Shown in pieces: positions 36,401 through 46,470 of a stretch of 64,000 bases of DNA. This stretch comes from Ceratopteris richardii (Eukaryota > Streptophyta > Polypodiopsida > Polypodiales > Pteridaceae), in assembly GCA_020310875.1 (NCBI GenBank), contig MU260075.1:572001-636000 (forward strand), in the 5' to 3' direction. A program made the position numbers and the translations under genes. The notes below the pieces were generated by a model, which was given only the letters and a program-made list of their open reading frames with translations, was not told the DNA's origin and searched no databases. The first letter of the stretch is position 1. Every line of letters begins with the position of its first letter.

Positions 36401-37639
36401 GCAGCATCAAAAGGATGGACATTGAGTCAATTGGATATTAAGAATGCATTTTTGAATGGATATATATCAGATGAGGTTTACATGGAGCAACCTCAAGGGT
36501 TTGCAGATCATAAGTTTCCAAATTATGTTTGCAGATTGAGAAGAGCTCTTTATGGGTTGAAGCAAGCTCCAAGAGCTTGGAATTATAGACTTGTAAAGTA
36601 TCTTAATGACCTTGGATATCAAAGTTCAAAAGCAGATGCAAGTCTACTTATCAAAAGAACAGATGAAGGTATGATCTACATTTGTATATATGTAGATGAT
36701 ATTATAATTACAGGTACCTCAAATGAAGGAATCAAGGAGGTGAAGAAGCTACTTGAGAAGGAATTCAAGATAAGTGATCTAGGAAAATTGTCATATTTTC
36801 TTGGAATGGAAATCACTTATGCAGAGCATGGTATTTATGTATCACAAGAAAGGTATCTCTTGAATCTTCTAAAGAAGTTTAACATGGAGAATTGCAGAGA
36901 GGCATCTACACCATTAGAGGTCAATCACAAACTCAGTAGATATGATGGAGCAGAATTCAAAGACATGAGGAAGTATCAATCTTTAGTGGGAAGTTTGATT
37001 TATGCAACTCTAACAAGGCCTGATCTTAGTTATGCAGTTGGTGTTCTTTCTCAATTCATGCATTGTCCAAAGGATCCACATTGGATTGCAGGTCAAAGAG
37101 TCCTTAGATATATCAAAGGGACTTTGAAAGAAGGATTGTATTATCCTTTTACATCAAATATAAGGTTGAGAGCCTATAGTGACTCAGATTGGGCAGGAAG
37201 TCAAGATGACAGAAGGTCTACTCATGGCTATATGATATACATTGGAGATAAGCTTGTGAGTTGGTGTTCAAAGAAACAACACACAGTGGCCTTATCATCA
37301 ACAGAAGCTGAATACAAAGGACTTGTGGAAGCAGCAAAAGAAGTAATATGGATGCAGACATTATTCAAAAGCTTGGGAATTGATCAAGGTATACCCATCA
37401 TTCATGGAGATAACATGAGTTCTTTATATCTTGCAGCAAATCCTGTATTTCATGCAAGGACAAAGCACATAGAGATACAGTACCATTTTCTCAGAGAAAA
37501 GGTAATGGAAAAAGAGATTGAAGTGGTGTACACTTCTACAAAAGATCAAATTGCAGATATTATGACAAAAAGCTTGGATGGAGTAAAGACAAGTAAGTTC
37601 AAGGAGATGGCAGGAATAAAAGAGAAGAAGATTATGTGA
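33446..37639 (+). CDS. Copia Gag-Pol polyprotein (1,397 aa)
   Basis: Single open frame from ATG 33446 (MADHVSIDKLDRDNYPAW) with no internal stop. Order: Gag with the UBN2-like region (residues about 10-190), an Arg/Gly-rich stretch, zinc knuckle CWICGLSNHLAYDC (264-277, canonical C-x2-C-x4-H-x4-C), protease with YIDSGCSNH (catalytic Asp366), an integrase zinc region (WHKRLGH ... CEACQIGK), an integrase core with Asp564, Asp627 and Glu663 (35 residues between the last two), reverse transcriptase with YVDDIIITG (Asp1084, Asp1085), and RNase H with SDSDWAG (Asp1246) and TEAEYKGL. Length is normal for plant copia. It encodes everything needed for reverse transcription and integration. The lineage may be Tork-like, but this was not tested. 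An earlier in-frame start was not seen. Confidence 0.97.
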   Translation: MADHVSIDKLDRDNYPAWVMRMEALLMSKDLMVYVTGEEEKPKFEDESHPRKEELEALKLWQKRDASARAYIYNTITDHLLPHIRGLETAEDIWNALEDHFQNTTKARKASLWLEFTTFKKKQNQSISDYVTKMKDLADSLGSIDEDIEDHRLIAQLLAGLRGDERWKPFVLSTELSLNHYVPELNQLLGLMLTFEQDLKSDGDKGQSSAMYMKNKKKGDKGKAKDEEESTTQANYARGRGFGRGKGRGNGRGRGNQNNNKKTCWICGLSNHLAYDCWHNQQGASQNQNNNGRGRGGRFQNQFQRGRQNSRGSYGRGGGRNWNQNQSYNTTYYNYANDTQNDNHTTLMMNSISSSEKEDLKVFYIDSGCSNHLSGNIELLSELEEGNSSHTVQTGDNTKHSVHSIGKVKCRSGADLLTNVLYVPTIPKNLISVGQIVEKGFQVRFTNEGVFVEDPEDAYKPIVCGKKEGRLFTLKVQGNVGQALITHGDEVITELDLWHKRLGHFNERGIKTMVENQSVLGLPNVKNQHMIYKCEACQIGKAHRLPFQKKGFKHEGLLELIHTDVWGPTKEGSINGSRYYVLFIDDATRWITLYVLKERSEVFGAFKHFHAYAERVTGQKLKRLRSDGGGEYFSQEFNDYLWNAGIKREITCRYTPQHNGVAERRNRTLVEFARAMLKEKSCPNYLWAEAVNTATYLVNRLPCEALNGMTPYEAWWGKKPTLDHCKVFGSIAYAYVPSQLRHKLEPKAEKYVFIGYDEKQMGYRLWSPLTKHFIVSRDVTFDEQKSWYADKDCDLETFEEEIRRSARGKSHMQIDGDEEHMQASTSRVGSYRRNEDGPIFDEEVHPDIHEECEPRRSTRMRKQPTRYSYDTSYLTQKNYAYMVKEDEEPQSYDEAKGKRQWEVAMKEEFDALEENKTWELVPKPNGKKVIGNKWVYKVKKHADGTIARYKARLVVKGYAQTFGIDYDETFSPVAKMSTIRTIIAIAASKGWTLSQLDIKNAFLNGYISDEVYMEQPQGFADHKFPNYVCRLRRALYGLKQAPRAWNYRLVKYLNDLGYQSSKADASLLIKRTDEGMIYICIYVDDIIITGTSNEGIKEVKKLLEKEFKISDLGKLSYFLGMEITYAEHGIYVSQERYLLNLLKKFNMENCREASTPLEVNHKLSRYDGAEFKDMRKYQSLVGSLIYATLTRPDLSYAVGVLSQFMHCPKDPHWIAGQRVLRYIKGTLKEGLYYPFTSNIRLRAYSDSDWAGSQDDRRSTHGYMIYIGDKLVSWCSKKQHTVALSSTEAEYKGLVEAAKEVIWMQTLFKSLGIDQGIPIIHGDNMSSLYLAANPVFHARTKHIEIQYHFLREKVMEKEIEVVYTSTKDQIADIMTKSLDGVKTSKFKEMAGIKEKKIM

Positions 37640-37666
37640 AGAAGTCAAATTATGCTAATTAGTGAT

Positions 37667-37677
37667 TGAGGGGGAGC
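37667..37677 (+). other. Polypurine tract of copia element
   Basis: TGAGGGGGAGC immediately upstream of the 3' LTR. Confidence 0.9.
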
Positions 37678-38691
37678 TGTTGGGGCTTCACTCACTAATT
37701 AGGCATGGATATATGAAGACATATGGAGACATATGATGGAGGAAAGAAGAAGTGAAGGAAAGACCTACAGAAAATCAAGCCTAAGTGAAGGGACAATTTC
37801 ACTATTGTAAATTAGTGCAAAATTAGAATCTAGATGTTCATTTGATCTTCAGAGCTTACGAGTTCAAGTCTAGAAGAATGTAAATCATAGGTATATAAGT
37901 TAATTTGAGCAAAAAACATATAGGAGAGAACTCAATTTTGTAATCTGAGTGAGTAGAGAAAAGTCGTGTAATTTCTGAGAGAGATGGTGAGAGAAAACTT
38001 CTGAGTCTGAGAGAGTTTTCCATGGCTGTGAGCAAAATTAGGCCAAGCCATTTTGTACACATCTTCTCTGATAATCAACACATGTTTGTGTAGAAGGATT
38101 GAGTCTAATTCCTCTTGTACATTGAGTTCTAAGTCATTTCATATGATTGTGTAAGGTAGTTGATAGTTACGACTTTTCTGGCGCACATTTGACTGATCTT
38201 CTTAAGGTCAGATCTCGAAGCATGGTGTAAAGTTTTTGGTAAGTGATAGCTTGTTTGAAAGCTACTATCCTCAACTACATTTGGTCAAAAGATCTTTGAG
38301 AAACGGGACGCATACTCAGAGAAATCAGTCTAAGAGTGGAGGTATGTCAAATCAATGAAGTTAATTTCCAGTTTTCAGACATAGTGAAAAGTTTGATACA
38401 AAATCAGAAGATTTTGAAGTTATTGCTTGAAAGTTTTGCTTGTTATGTGTTACTGAACATTAGCAAGAACCTTTCTTAGCAAATGATCAGAAGAATTTGC
38501 AAAGATCAAGTTGATACAGGTCAGATTGAAAGCTTGAAGAAAAGGCGCAGATTTCTGTGAAGTGAAATTTTTGATTTTCACTAAGTTCAGAGTTGAAGGT
38601 TCATATTTAGAGGTTTGCTAAGCTAATGATGGTTATGGAGGTCTTCTAATACCACATTAGTTTAGTTCTTGTGGTGTTTCACACACCAACA
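37678..38691 (+). repeat. 3' LTR of copia element
   Basis: A 1,014 bp partner of 32219-33232, followed by the TSD ACCAA. Confidence 0.97.
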
Positions 38692-39191
38692 ACCAAGAAT
38701 TCTTGGAGTAGATTTTCAATCACTTCGTTCAAGAAATGAGTGCCTCTATCACTGACAAGCTCTATAGGTAGCCCGTATCTTGTGAATACATTCTCAAACA
38801 AGAATTTGGCAGTTGTTTGAGCATCGTTCTTTGTCGTAGCCTTTACCTCTACCCACTTGGTGAGATAATCTGTTGCCACAATGATGTATTCTGCATGAGA
38901 ACCTTTAGCTGGGGGATTAATAGGACCTACGAAGTCTATTCCCCACTTAGAGAATGCACGTCCACCCATCATAGGTTTCAGCGGCATCTCATCTTTGCGT
39001 ATAGGATACTGAGTCCTCTGACAGACATCACACCGTTTCACATAGGTATGTGCATCCATGTGAAGGGTAGGCCACCAGAAGCCCGCAAATAGAATTGCCT
39101 TGATCACCCGATCCGGTCCAAAGTGTCCTCCTGCTACACCTTGGTGAGCAGTTTCCAAGATCTTAAGATATTCACTCTCATGGACACACAG
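38692..39191 (-). pseudogene. Integrase N-terminal part of element A
   Basis: Minus-strand frame joining upstream to 47192 once element B is removed (TSD CACAG at 39187-39191) and downstream to 32218 once copia is removed. It contains zinc domain 2 (H-x6-H-x30-C-x2-C, AHQGVAGGH ... CDVC), the first catalytic Asp (WGIDFVGP) and the second (LVSDRGTHF). Over its whole length it matches 45960-46470 without a difference by eye, whereas flanking integrase/AP2 sequence is several percent diverged, indicating a recent duplication. Confidence 0.85.
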
Positions 39192-39909
39192 TGTAGCTCA
39201 GTGATGAGTAGCACCTCCTTTAATGTCAATCCGGGAAGACGTGAGGATGGTATGAAGACCTCGAGCCAATGGCGGCACAAGTGCGTGAGTGAGAAGCACA
39301 CAAGCATGCACACACATACACACACACACGCGCACACACGGCAAGACAAAGAGTGAGAATCAATGGAGCTTTTAGATTACTTTCAAAATGCTCTTACAAG
39401 TTCGTTTCAATTACAATCCCACCTCAAAAATGAGCTCTCTAGCTCTTTTTATAGTTTTTGACTAGCTTTTGGCCCTGTCCAGACCTAGTGTCCGGCCTAG
39501 TTAAAAATTAGGTTCCAGGGCTTATTTGGGGGCTCAAACGAGATTTAAAAAATACGAAAATTGGTACGCAACTACTTCTAAGGCTCCTCAAGCTCAAGGA
39601 CTCCTTGGCTTGCACAAAATGGAGCTACAAAAATGTGAAATGATATTTACAATGATTGTTAGTGATAAAAATCACTGTTGTTGTAGGGATTTCTTCTAGT
39701 GATCTGCCATACTTATCTTCGAGCTCCCTACTTGCTCTTCCTCCCTGCATGTCCATCTCTTTGATTTGCATTAATGTCTTGAAAAAATATTGGCCTACTT
39801 GCCAGATCTTCTTTGACTGCCCTGTTTGCTTGTGCTGTCCCTTCGCTCTGACTCCCTTCTTTGACTTTCACGTCTTGTAAGTCCCGGTGTACCAAGGCTA
39901 CTTCCAACA
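39192..39909 (-). repeat. 3' LTR of element B
   Basis: A 718 bp LTR, TGTAGCTCAG to TACTTCCAACA. It differs from 46471-47186 by one AC unit in the CA repeat and one substitution (GTCCCGG against GTCCCAG). The end of ORF-X reads 115 nt into it. Confidence 0.9.
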
Positions 39910-42900
39910 CCCCCCCCACTCTCGCGTCTGTCGCCTCTGACAGACCCTTGTCTAGCTGCTTTTTGGACATAGTATTGTACAACATCGGCAGCGAGGTGGT
40001 GTTCTTCTAACCTGAGTCCCCTTGCTAGATCTGTCAGCAATGCATCCCAATTGACTGGCCCTGGGACATCTGGATGTGGCACCCGTAACTGCTCTGAGTG
40101 AATGGTTCGCTCCACAGCAAATAAATGGAGGAGATGTGAGGGTCTGGGTACAAATATTTCTGAGTGGTATTCCCAGAACCCTGTTATGAACATCTCTTCG
40201 AATGTTTGTTTAAAGCAGGCTGGGAGGTATTTTATTCTGGCGTGCCAAGCGTATATCACCTCTATGGAAGGAGTGGTGCTCATGTCATAAACTAAATCTT
40301 GGTTTCCTGTAAGGAATCCGACGCCTGAGAAGTGTGGGTCCTTGATATTCTTGAATGTCCTGAATGTAATAAGCATTAACTCAAAAATTTTCATGCACAT
40401 CTGGGCCATTACATCAGGGGTATTCCTTAATCGGATGCTCCAGTGCCGTATAGTGGAAATCATGTAATTGACGGTGGGAGGCCCTTGAGGGGGTGCTAGA
40501 TAGACGTAGTTTAACCATTTGGCGCATCCCTTGATATTCTTGACTGCAATGGTAAACTCTGGCCATGTGCGTCTGCGGAGTACAGGAACATAACAAGGGT
40601 TATATTTAATAAAAAGAGGCATATTCGTCCAGGTTCAAACCATCTCCGGGTAGGTTTCGAGGAGTCGGATCCTCCAAGTGGGTTGATGAATGGATCCTTT
40701 TTGAGCGCTCTCTGGGATGTCATCTGGCCCAAATTGTGTAGCAAACGTTGGAGGTTTGCCACATCTGTGTTGGATTTCTGCATTGTAGTCCGCCAGGAGT
40801 ATACAATATGGCACGTATTGATCATCATTGGTTCCGATCCATCTATGGTGAGACATGCTGCGGAAGTATTCTGATTTAATAATAGTGTCCTCTATCTTTG
40901 CCATAGATTGGATTTGAACTGCCACTCGATCTTCATGAGTTGATGCTGTTTTCTCTAGTGTTTGGAGCCACTCAGGTACTTCAATTTCTAACGTATCCAT
41001 TCCTTCTGCGGTTTGCTCACCACCTGGCATTGGCATAGGAACGTAAGGTTCCTCATACGTCTCATCTACCTCGATGGGTACCAAATCCTCGGGTTCTGGT
41101 TCCACAACTGGAGAGGGTTGCCTTTCATGTGTGAGTAATCTTGCCTGTAATTCGGCCACCTGCTCTTTCAATGCCTTGACTTCCTCTGAAGTCGTGGTCG
41201 TTTCTGTGACTCTGGGTGCTGTCTGTTGCTCTTGGAGTTGATTGCGCAGCGCATCACGTTCCTTTTCCAAGTCATCATGAGCTTCTAATAGATCTGCATA
41301 GCTGTCCAAGATGGTCTTCATTGTCTCTGAGGGCACAGCTTTAAACTGTTCTGGATCAATTTCGTGGGGAGAGCCGTCCATGGCTGCTTCTAGATTTGCT
41401 TCATTTTGCTGTTGCAGTCTCTTGTTCTCTTCAAGGGCGGCCGCCATGTGTTTTCTGAGAAGTGCCAGGTTACGCCGGACTTTGAGATTATCGGCTTGGT
41501 ATACTTCGAGCAAAGCTTCTAGTTGTTTGACACCTGATTCTGTCGATGGTTGGGGTGCCTCCAATAATGTTTGGTGAGCCTGCTCAAGCGTCGTGTAGCG
41601 TTGATTCAGTTCTGCATTTTCTGTTTGTAGAATGTGAAATTGTCTTTGCAAGTTCTGATGGTGCGTTGCCAGTTGTTGATACCGGTTGTCCAGAGCTTTG
41701 TACTCATTCTGGAGCTGGTATACACATTGATTTAATGCTAAAAATATGTTATTTACATTAAATAATGCTGGGAGGGGTGAAGATGCAGGGGGAATGGGGG
41801 CGGGAATGGGAGATGTGAATGATGTGGATGTAAGTGGAGATGTGGGTGGAGGGGGTATGGGTGATGAAGGTGGCATGGGGGGAGGGAGCGGTGCTGTGGC
41901 AGGTGATGTTTCCATCGTGTCAACTGTTTGAGTGACGGTGTAGATGGGAATCGTGGGTGGAGTGGATGTGACATCGGTGAACAGGGTGGTGAAGGTGGGC
42001 ATGGTGACTCCCCCGAATTGGATTCCCGGAGAGAGTGGGATGCCCATGACAATGGTAGTGGTAGTGGATGTGGTCGTGCTAGTGTCCTGTGGTGGAGTGA
42101 ATTGTGTAGTGTGAGGTGGGGATGGTGGTGACAACGGTGCGTCCTGATATTCTTCTGATTGCGCTGCCGCGCCTGGTGCTGATGTATTGATGTGAATTTG
42201 CTTCCCGGATCTCCTGGGACGAACGGGAACCCTTTTCTCAAACCTGTGAATGTAGGCCACTGACTCATGAATGGCCTCATCCAGTCCTACGGCGTCGGCA
42301 TGAAGGTTCATGGACTCAATGAACAACTCATCCACACCTTCCTCTGCTAGCAAGTCGTTCATGAGTCTTTTGCCCTGTTCTAGAGACATCTGATGCTGTT
42401 CCTGAACCAGTCGCATGGTTCGATATAGTCTCTTGATTTGTGCCGAATATGCTGGGGCACTTGCTAACTCGGAGAGTTCGTCATATTCTTGATGTTGTTC
42501 TTCGTCGGCTTCTTCTTCGTCTCCTCCTGCCTCTTGTTCATCTACATCGACTTCTACAACTTGTGGTTGGGTGGGGGCCGATGTTGTTGTTTGGGGTTGT
42601 GGTTCCTGAGCTCGCTCTGCTTCAGCTTCGAGGTTAGAGTCATAGATTAATCTGGCAATTTCTTCATCCGTGAGGTCCTCAAGAGTAAATCCCTGTGGAA
42701 ATTCCAAATCTGATGGAATGGGTGGAAACACCAGATTAGGCCCCTCTGTGCTTGGTCTTGGTAGCCGGATTGTGAATGGCCTAACTCGTCGTGTCTGGGG
42801 AGGGGTGATTTCCGGTGTAGTGGTAGCTCCCCTTGGTTGAGCACAGGGTAATTGGACTCCTCCCCTCATCTTCTTTGATGGGGGACCTGCTGCTGATAGT

Positions 42901-43829
42901 CTTCTCTGGAATTCTTGGACTCGGGACCATACGAGTGCCCGCTGAACAGGCACGTCATAAGCCAAGCATCTATAGATTATTCTGGTCAGAGCACAACACC
43001 CGTGGAGCACATTCTTCTGTTTCTTGTTCCACCTTTGATGCGCTAGGTGGATCTGATCGATGATCCAGTGGGGCACATTGATGGGAAGACTTTCTGTTTC
43101 TGCTAGATATAAACTGAACCATATTTTTTTCGGGGGCATTGTGAATCGTTCCTGGGCGGGGAAAGCAAAATGTTGCATTATGGTTCGCAGGTGAAGCGCA
43201 ATGGTAGGTGTCATCGCTACCATATCCTTCAACTTATTAAGATCCTTGTGCTTCATTCGACCTGGGACCATGGTTTCCTTTTCTGTTGGGATGTGCATGC
43301 CATACATACCCAATGCTTCTCTTACCAGATTGAGGTTCAACTTGAACCTTTTAAGTTCATTACCCGGCAGCAGTGATGGCAACACAAAGGTGCTGTCGCC
43401 TCCCTTGGCCCTGCTTGGCGTGATTGTACTGATCAGATATGAACATCGTAAAAAATCCGGCTTTGGTATGTGGGCCCTGAAATAACTGTCCACACCCGCT
43501 TTGATCCAAACTGATCTCATGACTTCGGCGTTTTGATAGCTTTCAAACTCGCGTGTGAAAAAGTGGTATCGACCCCATTTGCCATTGAACTCCAATTCTG
43601 CTTCCCAGAAATAGGTTCCATCGCCCAGTGGTCCCGCAACATCACTGAACCAATGCGCATGCTTACCTACTTGAGAAGTATGCCCTTGAGGAGGATCCTG
43701 AATGGGGAGCACATGCACGGCTTGAAGCTCTTGCGGTCTTGCGGTGAGACGTGGCTCAAGGAGAAGTGTTTCTATGTCCACAATCTGAGCACCAGATCCG
43801 GCTTGAGAACTGGTACCTGCTTCTGCCAT
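39795..43829 (-). pseudogene. ORF-X of element B (one stop codon)
   Basis: From ATG 43829 (MAEAGTSSQAGSGAQ) to a TAG/TAA/TGA at 39795, broken only by TGA at 40635-40637 (PEMV-stop-TW, arginine in element A). It is the best-preserved ORF-X here, about 1,344 codons. N-terminal domain about residues 30-310 (HWFSDVAGPLGDGTYFW ... PKPDFLRCSYLIST ... CCALTRIIYRCLAYDVPVQ), acidic segment, Pro/Thr/Ser linker (41760-42180), coiled coil (about 41260-41750), acidic EDLVPIEVDETYEEP, and a C-terminal domain with YDMSTTPSIEVIYAW and FWEYHSEIFVPRPSHLL. The tail reads through the PPT into the LTR and ends QGSQRRSGK. Extension upstream to 43880 is possible but the conserved start is 43829. Function unknown. 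Confidence 0.85.
39910..39925 (-). other. Polypurine tract of element B
   Basis: Plus CCCCCCCCACTCTCGC next to the LTR edge, the counterpart of the tract at 26043-26056. Confidence 0.85.
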
Positions 43830-43871
43830 GGCCCTGTTCGCTGGTTGGTTCTGTGATAATATAGAACCAAG

Positions 43872-43928
43872 TGTTAACATCGTAATGGACAGAATAAATC
43901 CGTTGTTGTCCCCGTTACAACATTAACA
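43872..43928 (-). other. Conserved hairpin upstream of ORF-X (element B)
   Basis: Arms 43872-43885 and 43915-43928. In minus-strand RNA all 14 positions pair, three through G-U wobbles. It is in the same position as the perfect hairpin of element A, though the bases differ. Confidence 0.55.
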
Positions 43929-44034
43929 TGAGGTGGATGGTGAGTTAGTGGTTAGTAAGTGCATGAAGACAGTGTGTGTAGTTAGTGCTTGTGTTGTCCT
44001 AGGAGACTACTGCAGTTAGTAAGTGGTTATGAAT

Positions 44035-46470
44035 TTACAAATTGGGGTCGGGAGGTTTATTACAGGCCCTAGGCTGCCAAATGCAGTGAATGGGCTTTGC
44101 TTTCGGTTTCGGAGAGTCTCTACAGAGCTTTCCCGGTGTCGTGGTTTGAAAACGAGGCCTTTTTGGGACCCATTTACAATTGATTACATGCACGCTCTTG
44201 GGTCTTGGTGTGTTCTTGAGCGTTGAGAACGAGTGAGTACTGACAGTATGCGTAGCTGCGTTATGCTGTTTAGGTTGTGGCCTCAGCGTAGCTACTTGTG
44301 CCATCAAGCAAGCCTTAGGCACCCAAATTTGTCTTGATTGTGGGCTAGCCTTCATCGACTTCTTGGGCACCCAAATATATTTCACGTTAGTAGAAGAATT
44401 TCCGAAAGACTTCTTATTAGTGTCGTGTTGTTGGTCACTAATAAGAGGCTTTGCTCGTGTGGTTGGCATGAGTGCAACCGGGTGTTCGCCTTTCCGCACC
44501 CACACTTGTTTCACTTGCTGGGACATTCTGCTGCGCAGGTACTTTTGATCTCGGACATAGGTAGTACTCTGCTTCTGCTGCCTTTGATCCACCTTGGGTT
44601 GCTGCCTTCTTCTGGCCTTTGGAAAAGAGGGGAGTTCCTTTGCATCCCGGACTCCTTTTTTGCTAATATCCTTCCTCTGCAACACATAGTTTTGGACAAG
44701 AACAGCATGGTCAACTTCATGTGCACCCCTGGAAGGACCAGGAGTCTGTGCCTTTCCTAGTTCTTTGAGTGCTCCATTGTCTAATTCTACTGTAACTCGA
44801 CTATGATTGACCCATACCTGAAGAAGTCCACTTCTTAGGTTTAAGTTGACTGCTTGGTCATAGATCCAGTCTTGACCCAAGACAAGTGGTTCAGTGAGAT
44901 CCTCATCCTGACACACCAGTACTTTAACTGTCATTGCCTCATCATGAATGTAGAGGGGAAGTTCCACCTCGCCCATGCAAGGGGTTTCCACGCCTCCCAA
45001 TCCTATGAGATATGCTTCCACAGGGTTGACAGTTAACTGCAACTCTTGACAATAAGACAATTTAACAGCACTAGTGGCTGCACCTGAGTCAATCAAGGCT
45101 CTTACGGTCCTTGCACTCTTTCCCTGTCCTATATCTAGGGTTAAGAAAGGACGTCGATCAGTTATCCTAGGTGAGCTGGTTCCTGCGACTTCACACATTG
45201 CCATATGATATCCTTGATCTGCATAGTCATTTGTCCTAGGCTGCTCTCTACCTTGCCTACGTAATTTCATCCTTCTGATGCGTTCTAAAGCTTCTGCTTG
45301 AGCTTCTTCTCTAACTCGCTTTTCTTCCTCTTTGCGTTTCTTAGCAGTGTTGAGTCGGCTGAGCATTTCCTCCGTGAGGGGTTCCTGATACAGCTTGACT
45401 CTGCACCCGCTAATATAATTTGGGAGAACATCACCCTCTAATGTGGCCAATTGTACTGCTCCGCTCGTGGAGATCCTATTGATGATCATAGGTCCGTAGC
45501 CTCTCTTTTCTAGCTTCCTCGCGTGTTGTTTCAGTGTATAGACTAAAACTAGATCTCCGGCTTTCAAGCCTTTATCCTTCACATGGGCATCGAAGTATGC
45601 CTTCTGCCTCTTTTTAGCTGCATATATTCCAGCAGCGGCTCTCAGTCTTGTTTCTCCTAATCGTTCAAGGTCAAAGATCCTAGAGGAGAGCTCATGACCT
45701 GTCCATTCGTTTTCTTGTGCTACTTTCAACGTAGGAATCAGGAAATCCAAGGGTAGCACAGCGTTTTGGCCGAATACCATCTGAAAGGGGGTGGCTTGGA
45801 GTACCGTTTTGTAGGCAACTCGGTATGCCCAAACAGCATGGTGTAGCTGTTTGTCCCAATCAGAGCGTTTAGTGTTCACTAATTTCGTTAGTACATTGCA
45901 TAAGATCTTATTAGTGCTCTCAGCTTGCCCATTAGCTTGAGGGTGATACGGGGCAGACTTCTTGTGTATTACCAAGAATTCTTGGAGTAGATTTTCAATC
46001 ACTTCGTTCAAGAAATGAGTGCCTCTATCACTGACAAGCTCTATAGGTAGCCCGTATCTTGTGAATACATTCTCAAACAAGAATTTGGCAGTTGTTTGAG
46101 CATCGTTCTTTGTCGTAGCCTTTACCTCTACCCACTTGGTGAGATAATCTGTTGCCACAATGATGTATTCTGCATGAGAACCTTTAGCTGGGGGATTAAT
46201 AGGACCTACGAAGTCTATTCCCCACTTAGAGAATGCACGTCCACCCATCATAGGTTTCAGCGGCATCTCATCTTTGCGTATAGGATACTGAGTCCTCTGA
46301 CAGACATCACACCGTTTCACATAGGTATGTGCATCCATGTGAAGGGTAGGCCACCAGAAGCCCGCAAATAGAATTGCCTTGATCACCCGATCCGGTCCAA
46401 AGTGTCCTCCTGCTACACCTTGGTGAGCAGTTTCCAAGATCTTAAGATATTCACTCTCATGGACACACAG
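44035..46470 (-). CDS. Integrase-AP2 segment of element B (intact frame)
   Basis: About 812 codons open on the minus strand to TAA at 44035; no proper start, since it is the 3' part of the polyprotein and is entered at the LTR edge. Zinc domain 2 (AHQGVAGGH ... CDVC); integrase core with Asp75, Asp137 and Glu173 counted from 46437, 35 residues between the last two; C-terminal GYGPMIIN segment; charged helix KKRKEEEKR; AP2 with DSG at 45082-45090 (residue about 450), flap-like GLGGVETPCMGEVELPL and LVLGQDWIYDQ. The tail holds five W motifs: VWVRK, IWVPKKSMKA, IWVPKACL, KWVPKRP and IWQPRAC. This is the cleanest copy of the second protease. It probably is not translated, having no promoter or start of its own. 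Confidence 0.85.
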   Translation of the reverse strand: MCVHESEYLKILETAHQGVAGGHFGPDRVIKAILFAGFWWPTLHMDAHTYVKRCDVCQRTQYPIRKDEMPLKPMMGGRAFSKWGIDFVGPINPPAKGSHAEYIIVATDYLTKWVEVKATTKNDAQTTAKFLFENVFTRYGLPIELVSDRGTHFLNEVIENLLQEFLVIHKKSAPYHPQANGQAESTNKILCNVLTKLVNTKRSDWDKQLHHAVWAYRVAYKTVLQATPFQMVFGQNAVLPLDFLIPTLKVAQENEWTGHELSSRIFDLERLGETRLRAAAGIYAAKKRQKAYFDAHVKDKGLKAGDLVLVYTLKQHARKLEKRGYGPMIINRISTSGAVQLATLEGDVLPNYISGCRVKLYQEPLTEEMLSRLNTAKKRKEEEKRVREEAQAEALERIRRMKLRRQGREQPRTNDYADQGYHMAMCEVAGTSSPRITDRRPFLTLDIGQGKSARTVRALIDSGAATSAVKLSYCQELQLTVNPVEAYLIGLGGVETPCMGEVELPLYIHDEAMTVKVLVCQDEDLTEPLVLGQDWIYDQAVNLNLRSGLLQVWVNHSRVTVELDNGALKELGKAQTPGPSRGAHEVDHAVLVQNYVLQRKDISKKGVRDAKELPSFPKARRRQQPKVDQRQQKQSTTYVRDQKYLRSRMSQQVKQVWVRKGEHPVALMPTTRAKPLISDQQHDTNKKSFGNSSTNVKYIWVPKKSMKASPQSRQIWVPKACLMAQVATLRPQPKQHNAATHTVSTHSFSTLKNTPRPKSVHVINCKWVPKRPRFQTTTPGKLCRDSPKPKAKPIHCIWQPRACNKPPDPNL

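Larger units (their letters stand above)
32219..38691 (+). mobile_element. Intact Ty1/copia retrotransposon
   Basis: A 6,473 bp element with 1,014 bp LTRs that differ at one position by eye (32395 A, 37854 G), TSD ACCAA at 32214-32218 and 38692-38696, a tRNA-iMet-type PBS, a polypurine tract and one uninterrupted 1,397-codon polyprotein. It lies in the integrase gene of element A in opposite orientation. It is the youngest layer of the nest and is probably autonomous. Confidence 0.97.
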
